DNA from: an uncultured Prevotellaceae bacterium
GTDB taxonomy: Bacteria > Bacteroidota > Bacteroidia > Bacteroidales > Bacteroidaceae
Reading direction: 5' to 3'
Assembly (NCBI GenBank): GCA_946411565.1
Contig: CAMKEM010000003.1
Location: 47,550-111,549 of the forward strand
Length of the DNA: 64,000 nt
A program made the translations under genes and the position numbers. The notes beneath the pieces were generated by a model. The model saw only the letters and a list, made by a program, of their open reading frames with translations. It searched no databases and was not told where the DNA came from. Of the stretch, positions 9,912 to 20,297 are shown piece by piece (the stretch's first letter is position 1; every line of letters begins with the position of its first letter).

Positions 9912-11903
9912 TTAATGCCTATTTTCTCCCTCAGGACTTGCATATACGTCCTTTGGACAAAGCTCGATATAGTCGAATGACCATTCCTTGTCACCCTTAG
10001 ATACCTGACGGAATCTCAGCCAGTATTCCTTGCCCTCATCAAGTTTCTGAGTAGCGAGAATACGGCGAAGGTGCTCTGGTGAATCCTGACGGAAACTGTT
10101 CAAGCCTGGCTTACGATAAGAGTCCATACCTCTCATATATCCGAGGTTATGGAGGGTCTTGTCCATAGAAGTGTTGTGCTCCTCGTCCTCTGTATCTGAA
10201 ATATCACCTACGATTTCCTGAAGGTTCCATGTACCGTATGTAAGGTCAACAGGAATGCCGCATGGCTCATTGTTGAGATATACCTGAACTACACCACGCT
10301 CCTCACCGGCAACGTAACCCATACGGATCTCGTATGTTCCTGATGGTACTGGTGGCAACTTGAACTGTACATCATACTGTCCCTTGATACAGATAGCATT
10401 GCCAAGGTATGAAGACCATGAAAGCTCTGCTGCGTGAACTGCAAGGAATGTATCGTCGGAAAGTTTCCAACCCTTGATATATCCGCGCTTGAGGGCATAA
10501 AGGTTGGCATTGTATGTACCAGCCTCGTCGTTGAAACGGCAACCCTGATTCATGAAATCGGCACTGAGGGTAGTAGCATCGATACGCATACGGCAACTGA
10601 GAACCTCATCACGAACCTTGGTAGAGTACTCAAGGATGTCATCAAGATAGAGGTATGTACCATTTATAGCCTGCTGCTCTGATTTACCTGACTCGGAAGG
10701 TGTAAGAACCTTAACACCCTTTACTGTGTATTTGTTACCTACGCCCTTACGGTTAGCATAGAGGCCTGCATTGCTACCTGAACCTGCGCGGCAGAAACGA
10801 AGCATGGTGTTAGGACACATTGTTTCCCAGAAGTCCTCAGCATCAGCAAATGATGTTACTGTACACTCGGTAAGGAATCTGCCAGAAGGTGCCCAGTCGT
10901 TATAGTTGCCCATACGATCCATGAGGTGATAGCTCACAAAGCGATTGAGTGGGTTCTTGCGGTTGGTTGGATCATCGTCATATTTTCCTGCATCCTCTGG
11001 ATATGTAGCGTCATACACCTTCTTTGCGTAAGCCTTAAGGTCTTCAAGATTGTGTATGCCCTTCCTTGCATATACAGAGTTGGGCTCAACAAAAGCGGTG
11101 AACTTGATGTATCTTCTGCGAGGATATGTTACAGTATTGTCACGACCACCGAATCTTACCTTTGCTATCTCACCATTGATTGAGTCTTCTGAAATAGAAT
11201 AGCTTAAATCAATATATGGGGTAGTGAGAGAATCGCTCATGTGGGTGTATTTGAGTGCCTCTAAGAAGATGGAAATGGTAGAATCCTCTTCCATGAGGTC
11301 AGGAAGCATGTTACTGCTTGGAGTAATGACACGGTCGATGAAGTGAACAACACCGTTGGTGGCAGAGTCGTTTTTCTCAACGAGCTGTGAACGCTTGTTT
11401 ACAAACACGCGAAGCTGGTTGTTGTTTGATACATCACTGTCACAAGTCATAACGAGATAGCGGTCGTCCATGTTCATCTGTGGAAGGGCACCATCGCTGA
11501 CATCGGTAGTGAAGAAAGCACCATCCTTGATGATATGTGTACGTGCGATAGTATCGCAACGCTTCTCATCCTGAAGCAACGCATCGAGCGAAGCATAGTT
11601 GTTGTCGGCAAGGAACTTGTTGATAGCATCGTTAGTAGGTGCGAAAACAGTATAGTTGCCATATACAGAGAGAAGGGAGTAATAGTTTGCCTTCTCAAGA
11701 ATAGCTTGGAACATGCTGCATCTGTCTGCGTCATCACCTATGATTTCCGCAGCCGTGCGCTTTGTAGCAGAATAGAATGTGCCCTGATTGTCATCCAAGT
11801 CATCATTGTCAACGCAGCCAACAAGTGTAAAGAGTAAAGTGGAAAGTATAATGCAGAATGGCACTCTACCCCTACTTATATATTTTTGAATGAACTTTTT
11901 CAT
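9912..11903 (-). CDS. Fasciclin (FAS1) domain lipoprotein
   Basis: Lipobox TLVGC; FAS1-like YGNYTVFAPTNDAINKFLADN ... NGVVHFIDRVI. Confidence 0.85.
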   Translation of the reverse strand: MKKFIQKYISRGRVPFCIILSTLLFTLVGCVDNDDLDDNQGTFYSATKRTAAEIIGDDADRCSMFQAILEKANYYSLLSVYGNYTVFAPTNDAINKFLADNNYASLDALLQDEKRCDTIARTHIIKDGAFFTTDVSDGALPQMNMDDRYLVMTCDSDVSNNNQLRVFVNKRSQLVEKNDSATNGVVHFIDRVITPSSNMLPDLMEEDSTISIFLEALKYTHMSDSLTTPYIDLSYSISEDSINGEIAKVRFGGRDNTVTYPRRRYIKFTAFVEPNSVYARKGIHNLEDLKAYAKKVYDATYPEDAGKYDDDPTNRKNPLNRFVSYHLMDRMGNYNDWAPSGRFLTECTVTSFADAEDFWETMCPNTMLRFCRAGSGSNAGLYANRKGVGNKYTVKGVKVLTPSESGKSEQQAINGTYLYLDDILEYSTKVRDEVLSCRMRIDATTLSADFMNQGCRFNDEAGTYNANLYALKRGYIKGWKLSDDTFLAVHAAELSWSSYLGNAICIKGQYDVQFKLPPVPSGTYEIRMGYVAGEERGVVQVYLNNEPCGIPVDLTYGTWNLQEIVGDISDTEDEEHNTSMDKTLHNLGYMRGMDSYRKPGLNSFRQDSPEHLRRILATQKLDEGKEYWLRFRQVSKGDKEWSFDYIELCPKDVYASPEGENRH

Positions 11904-11909
11904 AATTCA

Positions 11910-11952
11910 TTTATCTCTTAATTTCTTAATCTCTTAATTTCTTAATCTCTTT
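11910..11952 (-). repeat. 8-bp tandem repeats upstream of the FAS1 gene start
   Basis: cttaattt cttaatct cttaattt cttaatct. Confidence 0.75.
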
Positions 11953-13677
11953 TTACTTCTGGAAATCTTCCAGGTCACTGTAAGCAGAATTCTGTTTGAG
12001 CATAGTGTTCTTTTTCAGCTCATCCCTGTTGTATGGCCAGAAGATAGCATTGATATCAGCAAACTGAATCTTGATAGCTACGGCATTTTCCTTCTGCTTC
12101 TGTGTTGCCTCGTTGGCAAGATAGTGAGTGTTATTGTCACGAACTGACTTTCTAACGAGGTCGAACCAACGCTTGCCTTCAAACATGAACTCTCTCTTAC
12201 GCTCCAGGAAAAGAAGTTTTTCCATTTCTTCCTTGCTTGAGCTATATGTAGAGAAAGCAAGTGAATCGCTCTTTACATTCTCTGTATAGTTGCGTGCACG
12301 CTTGTTGATGGAGTTGATAAGCGAGAAAGCAGTCTGGAAGTCAGGATTATTCTTCATTATACATGCCTCTGCCTTTATAAGCATAACGTCTGAAAGACGG
12401 TATATAATCCAGTTTTGAAAAATAGTATGAATTTCGGTAGAATTAAATCTCACGCTCTTTATGTCGGTAACATTATCATTTTCGAGACTTACATTACGAT
12501 TCGTATATTTACCGATAGCATATTTGCCGCTGACCTCTCTTATGTTCTCGTAAACTCGACAGTCATTCTTGGCAAAGTATTCATTATTGCCAGAAGTGAC
12601 ATTTTGAAAGTAGTCTTCTGGTGCTGCAAAGCCACCTATATCGGAAGTTCCACTATAGAAATTATAGATATACTTGTTTTCCACATTACCGTGGTAGTAG
12701 CCTAATTCAAAGATACTCTCGAATGAGAATCCTTTACCATAACTAAATATCTCATTGTAGGCGTTACCGCAAGTCTTAGAGTTTGCGAGGCTTTCACGAA
12801 TCATTGGTATGCCATTGAAGAGGAACATATCGTTCATCTGACCAATCTTGGCAACCCTTTCCTTGTACTGATTCTTCTTGAAGTTGATTACAAAATCACA
12901 GCAAGAGATTGCCTTGTCATACTCACCACGCCAGAGATAGATATCGGCAAGGAGGGTATAGACAGCAGCACGGGTTACCTTTGCGCAATTCTCGTATGCA
13001 AGTGTAGTTGCCTTGGCATTAGTCATCTTGCTATCATCCACATAACGGAGAACAGCATCATCCTTAATCTTCTCAAGGTCTTCAGAGAGCATTTCCAAAG
13101 CCTTGTTCATAGGGGTTGCAGGCACTTTGTATTCCTGTGCGTCGTCGATACTTGGCTCGAATATCATTGGCACATCACGGAATGTCCTGATGAGATAGAA
13201 GTAACAAAGGTCACGGATAAAGGTTGCCTCTGCCTTGTTGGCAAGCATCTGTGCCTCTGTATAGTTAGGGTCAAGTTTCTGTACTCCGTCAGCATAGGCG
13301 AGGACGGTGTTACAGCGGTTGATAGTACTATAGAAATCTTCCCATTTGGTCAGGTCATTGGTTGGTAGGATGTTCTCCTTAAGAATCTCAACATATTTAT
13401 TGTCAAGGTTACCACCCTGTACGATGTTTTCTGAACGAAGTTCGCCCCAGATACCCATACGCTCAAGGCTACCTTCGGCAGTAAGTGCCTCATAACAACC
13501 ATTGAGGACGCTGGTCACATCTTCTTTCTTTGTCCAATAGTTCTCCAAAACCACCTCGTTCAAAGGAAGAATGTCAAGGTAGTCAGAGCAAGAGGCAAAG
13601 AAGCCTCCCACTCCCCCAAGAGGGAGTATTGTAGATAGCAATGCTATCAGAGACTTTTTTGTATATTTCTTATTCAT
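11953..13677 (-). CDS. susD-like: SusD/RagB-family lipoprotein
   Basis: Lipobox FASCSDYLD, NEVVLENYWTKKEDVTSVLNGCYEAL, KREFMFEGKRWFDLVR. Confidence 0.95.
   Translation of the reverse strand: MNKKYTKKSLIALLSTILPLGGVGGFFASCSDYLDILPLNEVVLENYWTKKEDVTSVLNGCYEALTAEGSLERMGIWGELRSENIVQGGNLDNKYVEILKENILPTNDLTKWEDFYSTINRCNTVLAYADGVQKLDPNYTEAQMLANKAEATFIRDLCYFYLIRTFRDVPMIFEPSIDDAQEYKVPATPMNKALEMLSEDLEKIKDDAVLRYVDDSKMTNAKATTLAYENCAKVTRAAVYTLLADIYLWRGEYDKAISCCDFVINFKKNQYKERVAKIGQMNDMFLFNGIPMIRESLANSKTCGNAYNEIFSYGKGFSFESIFELGYYHGNVENKYIYNFYSGTSDIGGFAAPEDYFQNVTSGNNEYFAKNDCRVYENIREVSGKYAIGKYTNRNVSLENDNVTDIKSVRFNSTEIHTIFQNWIIYRLSDVMLIKAEACIMKNNPDFQTAFSLINSINKRARNYTENVKSDSLAFSTYSSSKEEMEKLLFLERKREFMFEGKRWFDLVRKSVRDNNTHYLANEATQKQKENAVAIKIQFADINAIFWPYNRDELKKNTMLKQNSAYSDLEDFQK
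13602..13640. repeat. Family B palindromic element inside the SusD signal peptide
   Basis: gcctcccactcccccaagagggagtattgtagata; encodes LSTILPLGGVGGFFA. Confidence 0.85.
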
Positions 13678-13713
13678 ATTTAATTTTCTTAATCTCTAAA
13701 TTTCTTAATGTCG

Positions 13714-16700
13714 TTAGAACTGTACTGTGATACCTAACGTAGCAGACTTAGCGCGTGGTGTCTGTGCTTTGTCTGAAGATATACCATAGCCACCGTAGCC
13801 AACCTCAGGGTCTGAACCTGAATACTTGGTAAGTACAAACAGGTTATTAGCTGACAGATAGAAGCTGAGCTGTGAAAGTCCCCACTTCTTGATGGTTGCA
13901 GGAGGAAGTGAATAGCTGATCTGTGAGTAGTTGAGACGGATGAATGAACCATCCTCAACGAAGCGGTCACTACCAAGATAGTTATAGCCATACTGGCGCA
14001 GAGCACGTGGGATAGGAGCTATGTCGCCCTCTACACGCCAACGGTAGTTCACAGCACGACTCTGGTTGCCATTGTCATACATAGATTCAAGGTTCATGCG
14101 GTTTTCGTTGACGATCTTGTTTCCGTAACGGAAGTTGAACTGGTTGTTCCAAGACCAACGACCCCACTTGAACTTTACACCGAAACCACCGGTGAACTTA
14201 GGAAGAGAAGAACCGAGATATACGATATCAAGCTCGTTGATTGTACCGTCGTGGTTGATATCCTCGTAGATGGCATCACCGCCCTTGAACTCATATAGGG
14301 CAGATGTACCGCTATAGCAGAATGTCATAGGTGTGGTGCGTCCGTGGTTGTCGAGGATGACATTACCATTGGCATCACGAACTACAGGAGCATTAGGACC
14401 GCTAACGCCAACTACCTCTGTTGGTGAGTATTCGCTATACTGATATACACCCTTGTAGCGGAATCCGTAGATAGAACCGAAAGACTTGTTGAGTTCTACA
14501 CGTGTGAGATATGTTCCGTTTTTGCGCTCAAAGTCCTTGTTGAGAGATGCAAGACAGGTCTCATCCATTTCTGTGATGACATTCTTGTTGTTAGCGAATG
14601 TTACGTTGAAGTCAACTGCGAAATCGCCAAACTTTACGAGGTTGCTTGTGTTGATGTTGAACTCCCAACCTATATTTTCCATCGCACCTACATTCTTCCA
14701 TGCAAAGTTGGCATAACCAGATGATGTAGGAAGACCAAGTTTCTCCATGAGAAGGTCGGATGTGTACTGCTTATAAAACTCCACGTTACCATTGAGCTTA
14801 TCTTCGAAGAAACCGAAGTCAACACCGAGGTTATAGGTCATCTTCTCTTCCCACTTGAGGTTCTTGAGCTGTATGTTGTCAGGATTAGTAGAAGACAGAT
14901 TCATATAACCTTTACCGTTCTTATAACGGCTGTAGAAAAGATACTCTGCCTTTGGCTGCTGACCTACGATACCCCAGCCTGGACGCAATGAGAGCATTGA
15001 CAACCAAGGAAGAGTCTTTGTTACCCAAGGCTCCTTACTGATGTTCCAACGACCTGACAGGGCAGGGAAGAAACCCCAGCGGTTGTTTGGACCGAACTTT
15101 GTTGAACCGTCGCAACGTACAGATACATCGAACATATAGCGGCTCTTATATGCATAGTGAGCAGAGTATGTGCCGTAGATACTGCGCCACTGACCAGCAC
15201 CTCCTGTAAAGTCCTCATCTATAACGGCATCTGCACCTGTGTTGCTTATATTGCCAGGGAAACCATACTTTGTGGTTTTCTGTGACTTACTGTTACCGTC
15301 ATTGAGCTGACCACGAAGCATCATCATCATAGAATGATCCTCGTTCTCAAAATGAGGAATGAATGTTAATGTATGGGTGGTAGAGATTCCGAGGCTCTTG
15401 TAGCTGTATTCTGTCTTTCGGTTGTTGGAAGGATGTGACCATCCAAGAGTGATCAGTTCAGCAGGCAGGAAAGAATCCTGATACTGGTTGAAGATATCGA
15501 ATACAATCTTACCCTCATACTTAAGCTGTGTCTTGCTGTCATCAATGCCAAGGAGGTTATATACCAACTGGAATTCAGGAGAGATCTTATATGTCGTCTC
15601 ATTGTTGGTTGCAAGATTGCCAAGTGCAACAGGATTGAAACGGTTATACTTGTTCCACTTGTTATCTGGCAACTGATCGTCAAGAGCAGATGATATGGTT
15701 GTAGGAAGCATAAAATAGCTACCTGTAGGATTATTGTCCATATCCATCTCATATACTGACACGTTAGGCATATACTTGTATGCAGTGCCAAGAAGGTTGT
15801 CATAGTTCTTCTGGTTGTCGGTATATGTGAACGAGAGGTTAGAGATAATCTTGATACGGTCAGATACGAAGTAGTCGAGGGCTACACGTGTACTGAGACG
15901 GTCAAGCTGCTGTTTGATGACAGAACCTGTCTCATGGTCGTAACCTGCACCAATACGGAAGTTTGCCTTCTCGCCACCACCTGTAAGTGATACATAGTGA
16001 TTCTGACGAAGACCTATCTGTGTAACCTCGTCAACCCAGTCGGTATTCTTGTTGAAGTTGTTCCATCCGTTAGGGTTAGTAGGATCGTAGTTGATTTCCA
16101 CGATGTCGCTGGCAGTACTGCTCAGACGTGGGTTGAAGTAAGACTCCTTCAGGAGCATGGTGTACTCGTCACCACTGAGGAGGTTGTAGCCCTTTGGCTG
16201 TTTTGTGCCTGTGATGCGATAGCTGTATGTCACACGGGTTTTACCGCGCACACCACGCTTTGTCTTGATCTCGATTACACCATTAGCACCCTGTGAACCC
16301 CAGATAGCAGTAGCAGCAGCATCCTTCAATACGCTGATGTTCTCAATATCCTCTGGGTTTACGTTGAGGAGCTCTGCAAACTTCTCGTCGTTAGCAGAAG
16401 AAAGGTCAAGGTCGCTACCGAGGTCGTTTTCCCATACGTTTCCGTCAACTACGATAAGTGGGTTTGCATTGCTGTTAATAGAGCTTACACCACGAAGACG
16501 CATTGAAGTTCCAGAACCGAGGTTACCTGAGTTTGCCACGATATCAAGACCAGCGATACGACCTTGAAGAGCTTCATCTACGGTTGTCATAGACAGACCT
16601 TCGAACTCCTTCATGTCGATAGACTGATTTGATGTTGACATCTCATCCTTTGGGATTGAAAGACCTGAACCGCCAGAACGACGTTTTGAGGTGACTGTCA

Positions 16701-17100
16701 ACTCTGTAAGGGTTGTTGCATCCTCGAGTGTTACCTCATATACTTCACCCTTAATTGGAATTGTCTTTGTCTTATATCCTACGAAACTGAATCTCAGCTT
16801 ATGTTTTGGATCCTTGATCTTGAATGAGAAGTTACCATTGATATCTGTCTGAGTGGAGCTAACGATACGATTGCTCGCGTCAATCTCGACTACGTTAGCC
16901 ATCATGACAGGTCCCATGGCATCAGATACAGTACCAGAGATGATCTGGCCTGCTTGTTGCGCATAGGCGGAGGTGGATAAGGCAAGAAGAAGAACTGCGA
17001 CCCCTTTCTGCCCTGCGGGCATCTTTCCCCATAAAGGGGCAAGAGGCTGGCGCAGTATAGACCATCCGTTGTTTATTATGTTTGTTAATTTTTTATTCAT
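13714..17100 (-). CDS. susC-like: SusC/RagA TonB-dependent outer-membrane transporter
   Basis: IISGTVSDAMGPVMMANVVEI; plug NISVLKDAAATAIWGSQGANGVIEIKTKRG; C-terminal barrel. Confidence 0.95.
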   Translation of the reverse strand: MNKKLTNIINNGWSILRQPLAPLWGKMPAGQKGVAVLLLALSTSAYAQQAGQIISGTVSDAMGPVMMANVVEIDASNRIVSSTQTDINGNFSFKIKDPKHKLRFSFVGYKTKTIPIKGEVYEVTLEDATTLTELTVTSKRRSGGSGLSIPKDEMSTSNQSIDMKEFEGLSMTTVDEALQGRIAGLDIVANSGNLGSGTSMRLRGVSSINSNANPLIVVDGNVWENDLGSDLDLSSANDEKFAELLNVNPEDIENISVLKDAAATAIWGSQGANGVIEIKTKRGVRGKTRVTYSYRITGTKQPKGYNLLSGDEYTMLLKESYFNPRLSSTASDIVEINYDPTNPNGWNNFNKNTDWVDEVTQIGLRQNHYVSLTGGGEKANFRIGAGYDHETGSVIKQQLDRLSTRVALDYFVSDRIKIISNLSFTYTDNQKNYDNLLGTAYKYMPNVSVYEMDMDNNPTGSYFMLPTTISSALDDQLPDNKWNKYNRFNPVALGNLATNNETTYKISPEFQLVYNLLGIDDSKTQLKYEGKIVFDIFNQYQDSFLPAELITLGWSHPSNNRKTEYSYKSLGISTTHTLTFIPHFENEDHSMMMMLRGQLNDGNSKSQKTTKYGFPGNISNTGADAVIDEDFTGGAGQWRSIYGTYSAHYAYKSRYMFDVSVRCDGSTKFGPNNRWGFFPALSGRWNISKEPWVTKTLPWLSMLSLRPGWGIVGQQPKAEYLFYSRYKNGKGYMNLSSTNPDNIQLKNLKWEEKMTYNLGVDFGFFEDKLNGNVEFYKQYTSDLLMEKLGLPTSSGYANFAWKNVGAMENIGWEFNINTSNLVKFGDFAVDFNVTFANNKNVITEMDETCLASLNKDFERKNGTYLTRVELNKSFGSIYGFRYKGVYQYSEYSPTEVVGVSGPNAPVVRDANGNVILDNHGRTTPMTFCYSGTSALYEFKGGDAIYEDINHDGTINELDIVYLGSSLPKFTGGFGVKFKWGRWSWNNQFNFRYGNKIVNENRMNLESMYDNGNQSRAVNYRWRVEGDIAPIPRALRQYGYNYLGSDRFVEDGSFIRLNYSQISYSLPPATIKKWGLSQLSFYLSANNLFVLTKYSGSDPEVGYGGYGISSDKAQTPRAKSATLGITVQF
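17001..17043. repeat. Family A palindromic element inside the SusC signal peptide
   Basis: cccctttctgccctgcgggcatctttccccataaaggggcaag; encodes LAPLWGKMPAGQKGV. Confidence 0.9.
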
Positions 17101-17144
17101 TATTAATTATTATCATTTATTTTCATTATTGAATGATTCCCCGT

Positions 17145-17196
17145 GGTCTTCCGCCCCCTTCCCCATTACGGGGGAAGGGTTGGGGTTAGGGGTCGT
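17145..17196. repeat. GC-rich palindromic element (family C), intergenic
   Basis: gtcttccgcccccttccccattacgggggaagggttggggttaggggtcg. Confidence 0.85.
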
Positions 17197-17199
17197 TTC

Positions 17200-19785
17200 T
17201 TATTTCTTGATCAGTGGCTTGTCAATCATGTGAATGACGGCTGAAGAAGAAGTTGTTGCTCTTGTGGCATCCTCGTTTCTTGCATTGTTGAGGAAGTATT
17301 CGCGAGCCTGAAGGTTATATAGACCATCCTTCTTCACTACATGTGCAGGATCTGCATCATTAGCAGATGTCTGGATGGTGATATTGTCTTCGTCAAGAGT
17401 TACGTAGATACGCTCGAACTTTCCGTTGCTACCAATGCAGGCAGTCTCATACTTCTCGCGATCTATAGGATTAGCACCTATATACATAGAGTTATCCTGA
17501 ATGTGGTATCTTACGAAGTCGATAATCTTCTGCTGCAAATTGTCAGCCAACTCAGTGTTGCCCTTATCTCTTTCTGCCTCTACCTGATCAAAGGTAGGGA
17601 GCTTGCCACTTGTCTGAAGCTGCTTGATATCCTCGTTTGAAGGAACATATACTGTATAGTGGTATGCGTTGAATACGCTGATGTTCTCGCGTGGAGAGCA
17701 TTGGTTGTTACGCTCCTCTTCGAGAAGACCGCTGCTGACGATAAGCTCACGCATAGCGCTCATCTCTGGGTGCTCAGCCATTACATCAATAACACTCTTT
17801 GTAGTTGTCATGATAGGTGCTGTATCAAGGATATAACACTTACCATTACCAGCCTTGTTGAGTTCCTTGTTAGGAGACTGGTCGTAGATGTCGGTTACAT
17901 AGAGAGGTTTCTTTGAGTTGTTAACCTGGAAACTACCCTCTACTGTCATTCCATTTACACCACTCTTGGCATTCTTGATGCGGAGTGCTGTACCTGCCTT
18001 TGTGAGATAGTACTCGTGACCATCCTCTACGTTCTTGTTTACTACGATACAGTTATCAAGAACGTCTTTCAAGATATCCTTCATCAAGGCGCTATTGTTA
18101 CGAACCTCTGTTATGCTATCGCCTATTGTCTGTGTCTCAAGGTCGTAAGCATATACGCTTGCCCAAACAGGGTTGTTCATTGTCTCGTCGTAGTGGAAAC
18201 GATAAAGCTCTGTCTGCTTCTTACCGTATGATGCAGGATTGATATACTCCAGCATTGCCTTGTTTGTTGGGATGAAGAAGCTATAGTAAGCGTTGAGAGA
18301 GTTCAGATATACGGTATATTGGTTCTGATCAATAGCCCAGTTGATAATCTTCATTGTCTTGTTGACAACGGTAGGGTACTTGACGCTGACGAATGCTGTT
18401 GGTGAATAGATTGAACTTGTAACATAGACAACACCATTACAGCCTACCATTGTCTCCTCTACCTTTGAAGGATCAACGTCCATAGGGTCGTTGGCATCGT
18501 TAAGGATAGTAGGGAACTTGCTCTTTACGCCCTTAGCACGGAATGAAGCCTTGAAGTTGTTGTTGATAAGCTCCTTGATGACATCGTTAGGGATATTCTC
18601 TACTGATCCATACTGGTCAATGAGAATACGACCTGCACCGTTCTTCCAGTAATCAGCGAGGGCTTCATTGCTTGGAGCAAGGATAAATGCCATGTCGCGG
18701 TTAATGGCGAGCTCATCGTTAGAACCAGAAGCGTAAACATCATCGAGATAGTATCTGTTCCAACCTGGATCAAAGTCGAGGAGATCCTGATGAACCTTGT
18801 TGTCATCGTCTGTATTCATAACGTGATTCTCCTGGTTAGAGAAATAACGCTTCTGGAATACAGAGTCAACATTTGTATTATAGTAAAGGTTATAACGATC
18901 CGTTACCTCCTTACCTGCATAGAAAGGAGCTGAGAAACGCTCAAGAAGTTTGCTGAACTCACTTGTCTTTGGATTGTGAGCGATAAGTTCAGCCATATTC
19001 TCAAGTGGAAGCATTACCTCATCAAGCTTTTGGATGAAGCCGTTGCTACACTTGATGTTCTTTTGGCCAACGTTTATGCCATTGACGATAGCGTCACCTG
19101 GCTGACGTGAAATCTTGCCATTGAAAAGGAAATCAATATCTGAGTTCTCGAAATGGTTGTTGTTGATGAAGTCCTCAACGAAATGAACCATTGGAGTTGT
19201 TGACATGTCCTTCATCAGAACTACATTTGAACGATCAGCGAATTTTGCCCAGCAAGAATTATTTTTCTTGTCCTCTGGACGCATACTTGGGAGATCCTGA
19301 ACATTGACTACTGCTACAGAGTCGTAAATAGTAGCTGCAGTAGAACGGCGCATACATGCACCTTCAACGATGGAATTGTCGCCACCTACACTTGATAGTG
19401 TATTGAGCTGATAACTGTTGTTGATCATCGCACCATAGAGTAGGAGCTTCTTCTGGCTTGTGCTCAACTGTTCGTAACGGCTAACGCCCCATTTGTTGTT
19501 GCTATAGAAACGAGCATAGGCATCGTCATCTGCAACGAACAACGTCTTGGAACCAGTCTTAGCCAACACTTCCTTTTGGCCAAGATCCTCAATCAGCCTG
19601 ATGGTGTTGGTGTAGTGACCATCTTCAGCAAGATAGCTGTAGATGCTGGCACCCCATCCTTCTGGATCGGTCTTGTCCAAATCATACTTGTCGCATGACG
19701 TGAAATTAACCAGACATGCGGACAATGCGACAGCGAGAGAAGTATTACGCCATCCCATCTTCAGTAAATTTTTACTTGTTGTCAT
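17200..19785 (-). CDS. Large multi-FAS1 (fasciclin) lipoprotein
   Basis: Lipobox NFTSCDKYD; repeated FAS1-like segments (GSKTLFVADDDAYARFY, MAFILAPSNEALADYW, YSFFIPTNKAMLEYI, YTVYVPSNEDIKQL). Confidence 0.85.
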   Translation of the reverse strand: MTTSKNLLKMGWRNTSLAVALSACLVNFTSCDKYDLDKTDPEGWGASIYSYLAEDGHYTNTIRLIEDLGQKEVLAKTGSKTLFVADDDAYARFYSNNKWGVSRYEQLSTSQKKLLLYGAMINNSYQLNTLSSVGGDNSIVEGACMRRSTAATIYDSVAVVNVQDLPSMRPEDKKNNSCWAKFADRSNVVLMKDMSTTPMVHFVEDFINNNHFENSDIDFLFNGKISRQPGDAIVNGINVGQKNIKCSNGFIQKLDEVMLPLENMAELIAHNPKTSEFSKLLERFSAPFYAGKEVTDRYNLYYNTNVDSVFQKRYFSNQENHVMNTDDDNKVHQDLLDFDPGWNRYYLDDVYASGSNDELAINRDMAFILAPSNEALADYWKNGAGRILIDQYGSVENIPNDVIKELINNNFKASFRAKGVKSKFPTILNDANDPMDVDPSKVEETMVGCNGVVYVTSSIYSPTAFVSVKYPTVVNKTMKIINWAIDQNQYTVYLNSLNAYYSFFIPTNKAMLEYINPASYGKKQTELYRFHYDETMNNPVWASVYAYDLETQTIGDSITEVRNNSALMKDILKDVLDNCIVVNKNVEDGHEYYLTKAGTALRIKNAKSGVNGMTVEGSFQVNNSKKPLYVTDIYDQSPNKELNKAGNGKCYILDTAPIMTTTKSVIDVMAEHPEMSAMRELIVSSGLLEEERNNQCSPRENISVFNAYHYTVYVPSNEDIKQLQTSGKLPTFDQVEAERDKGNTELADNLQQKIIDFVRYHIQDNSMYIGANPIDREKYETACIGSNGKFERIYVTLDEDNITIQTSANDADPAHVVKKDGLYNLQAREYFLNNARNEDATRATTSSSAVIHMIDKPLIKK

Positions 19786-20099
19786 TTAGTTGGTTTTATT
19801 ATTAGTTTTTTATAAAGTCAGAATTGTAGATCCTTTGCAGGGACTGTTTGGCGATTTCGTCAAATACATACCTTTGGGCATTTAGTTTTGGAGCAGAAAT
19901 CCTTAACTTAGGTTTTGACACCATGCGGTGTTTCCAAGATAGCTGAAAATTTATTCCTAAAAATTAAATGTTTTTGGATTTAACAAAAATGTTCCGAATC
20001 AAATTCTGTTCATCATCGGGATTTTTGTTTCATCAAGGTTGTTAGTTGCCTATTCGCTTACAGTATGCGTTTTGCAAGTGTATGAGTGCTCGTGTGCGC

Positions 20100-20130
20100 A
20101 CGTTTCACTTTGCGAGTGCAAAGTTAATAT
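20100..20130 (-). promoter_or_regulatory. Bacteroidota-type -7 element (TTAACTTTGC) for the minus-strand locus
   Basis: Reverse complement of gcaaagttaatatta; places the start about 325 nt upstream of 19785. Confidence 0.5.
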
Positions 20131-20297
20131 TATTTATTTATAAAAGACGTGTATTTTATTCCTCGTACTTTTGCCATTGTAACATCTTTAGTGAATTCTT
20201 AGCTATTTATGCAAAAAACTTCATTTTATATACCATTTTAGGCGCCTATATGTTAATTTTTTACGTTTTTGAACTCTAAATGTAAAAAAAATAACTG

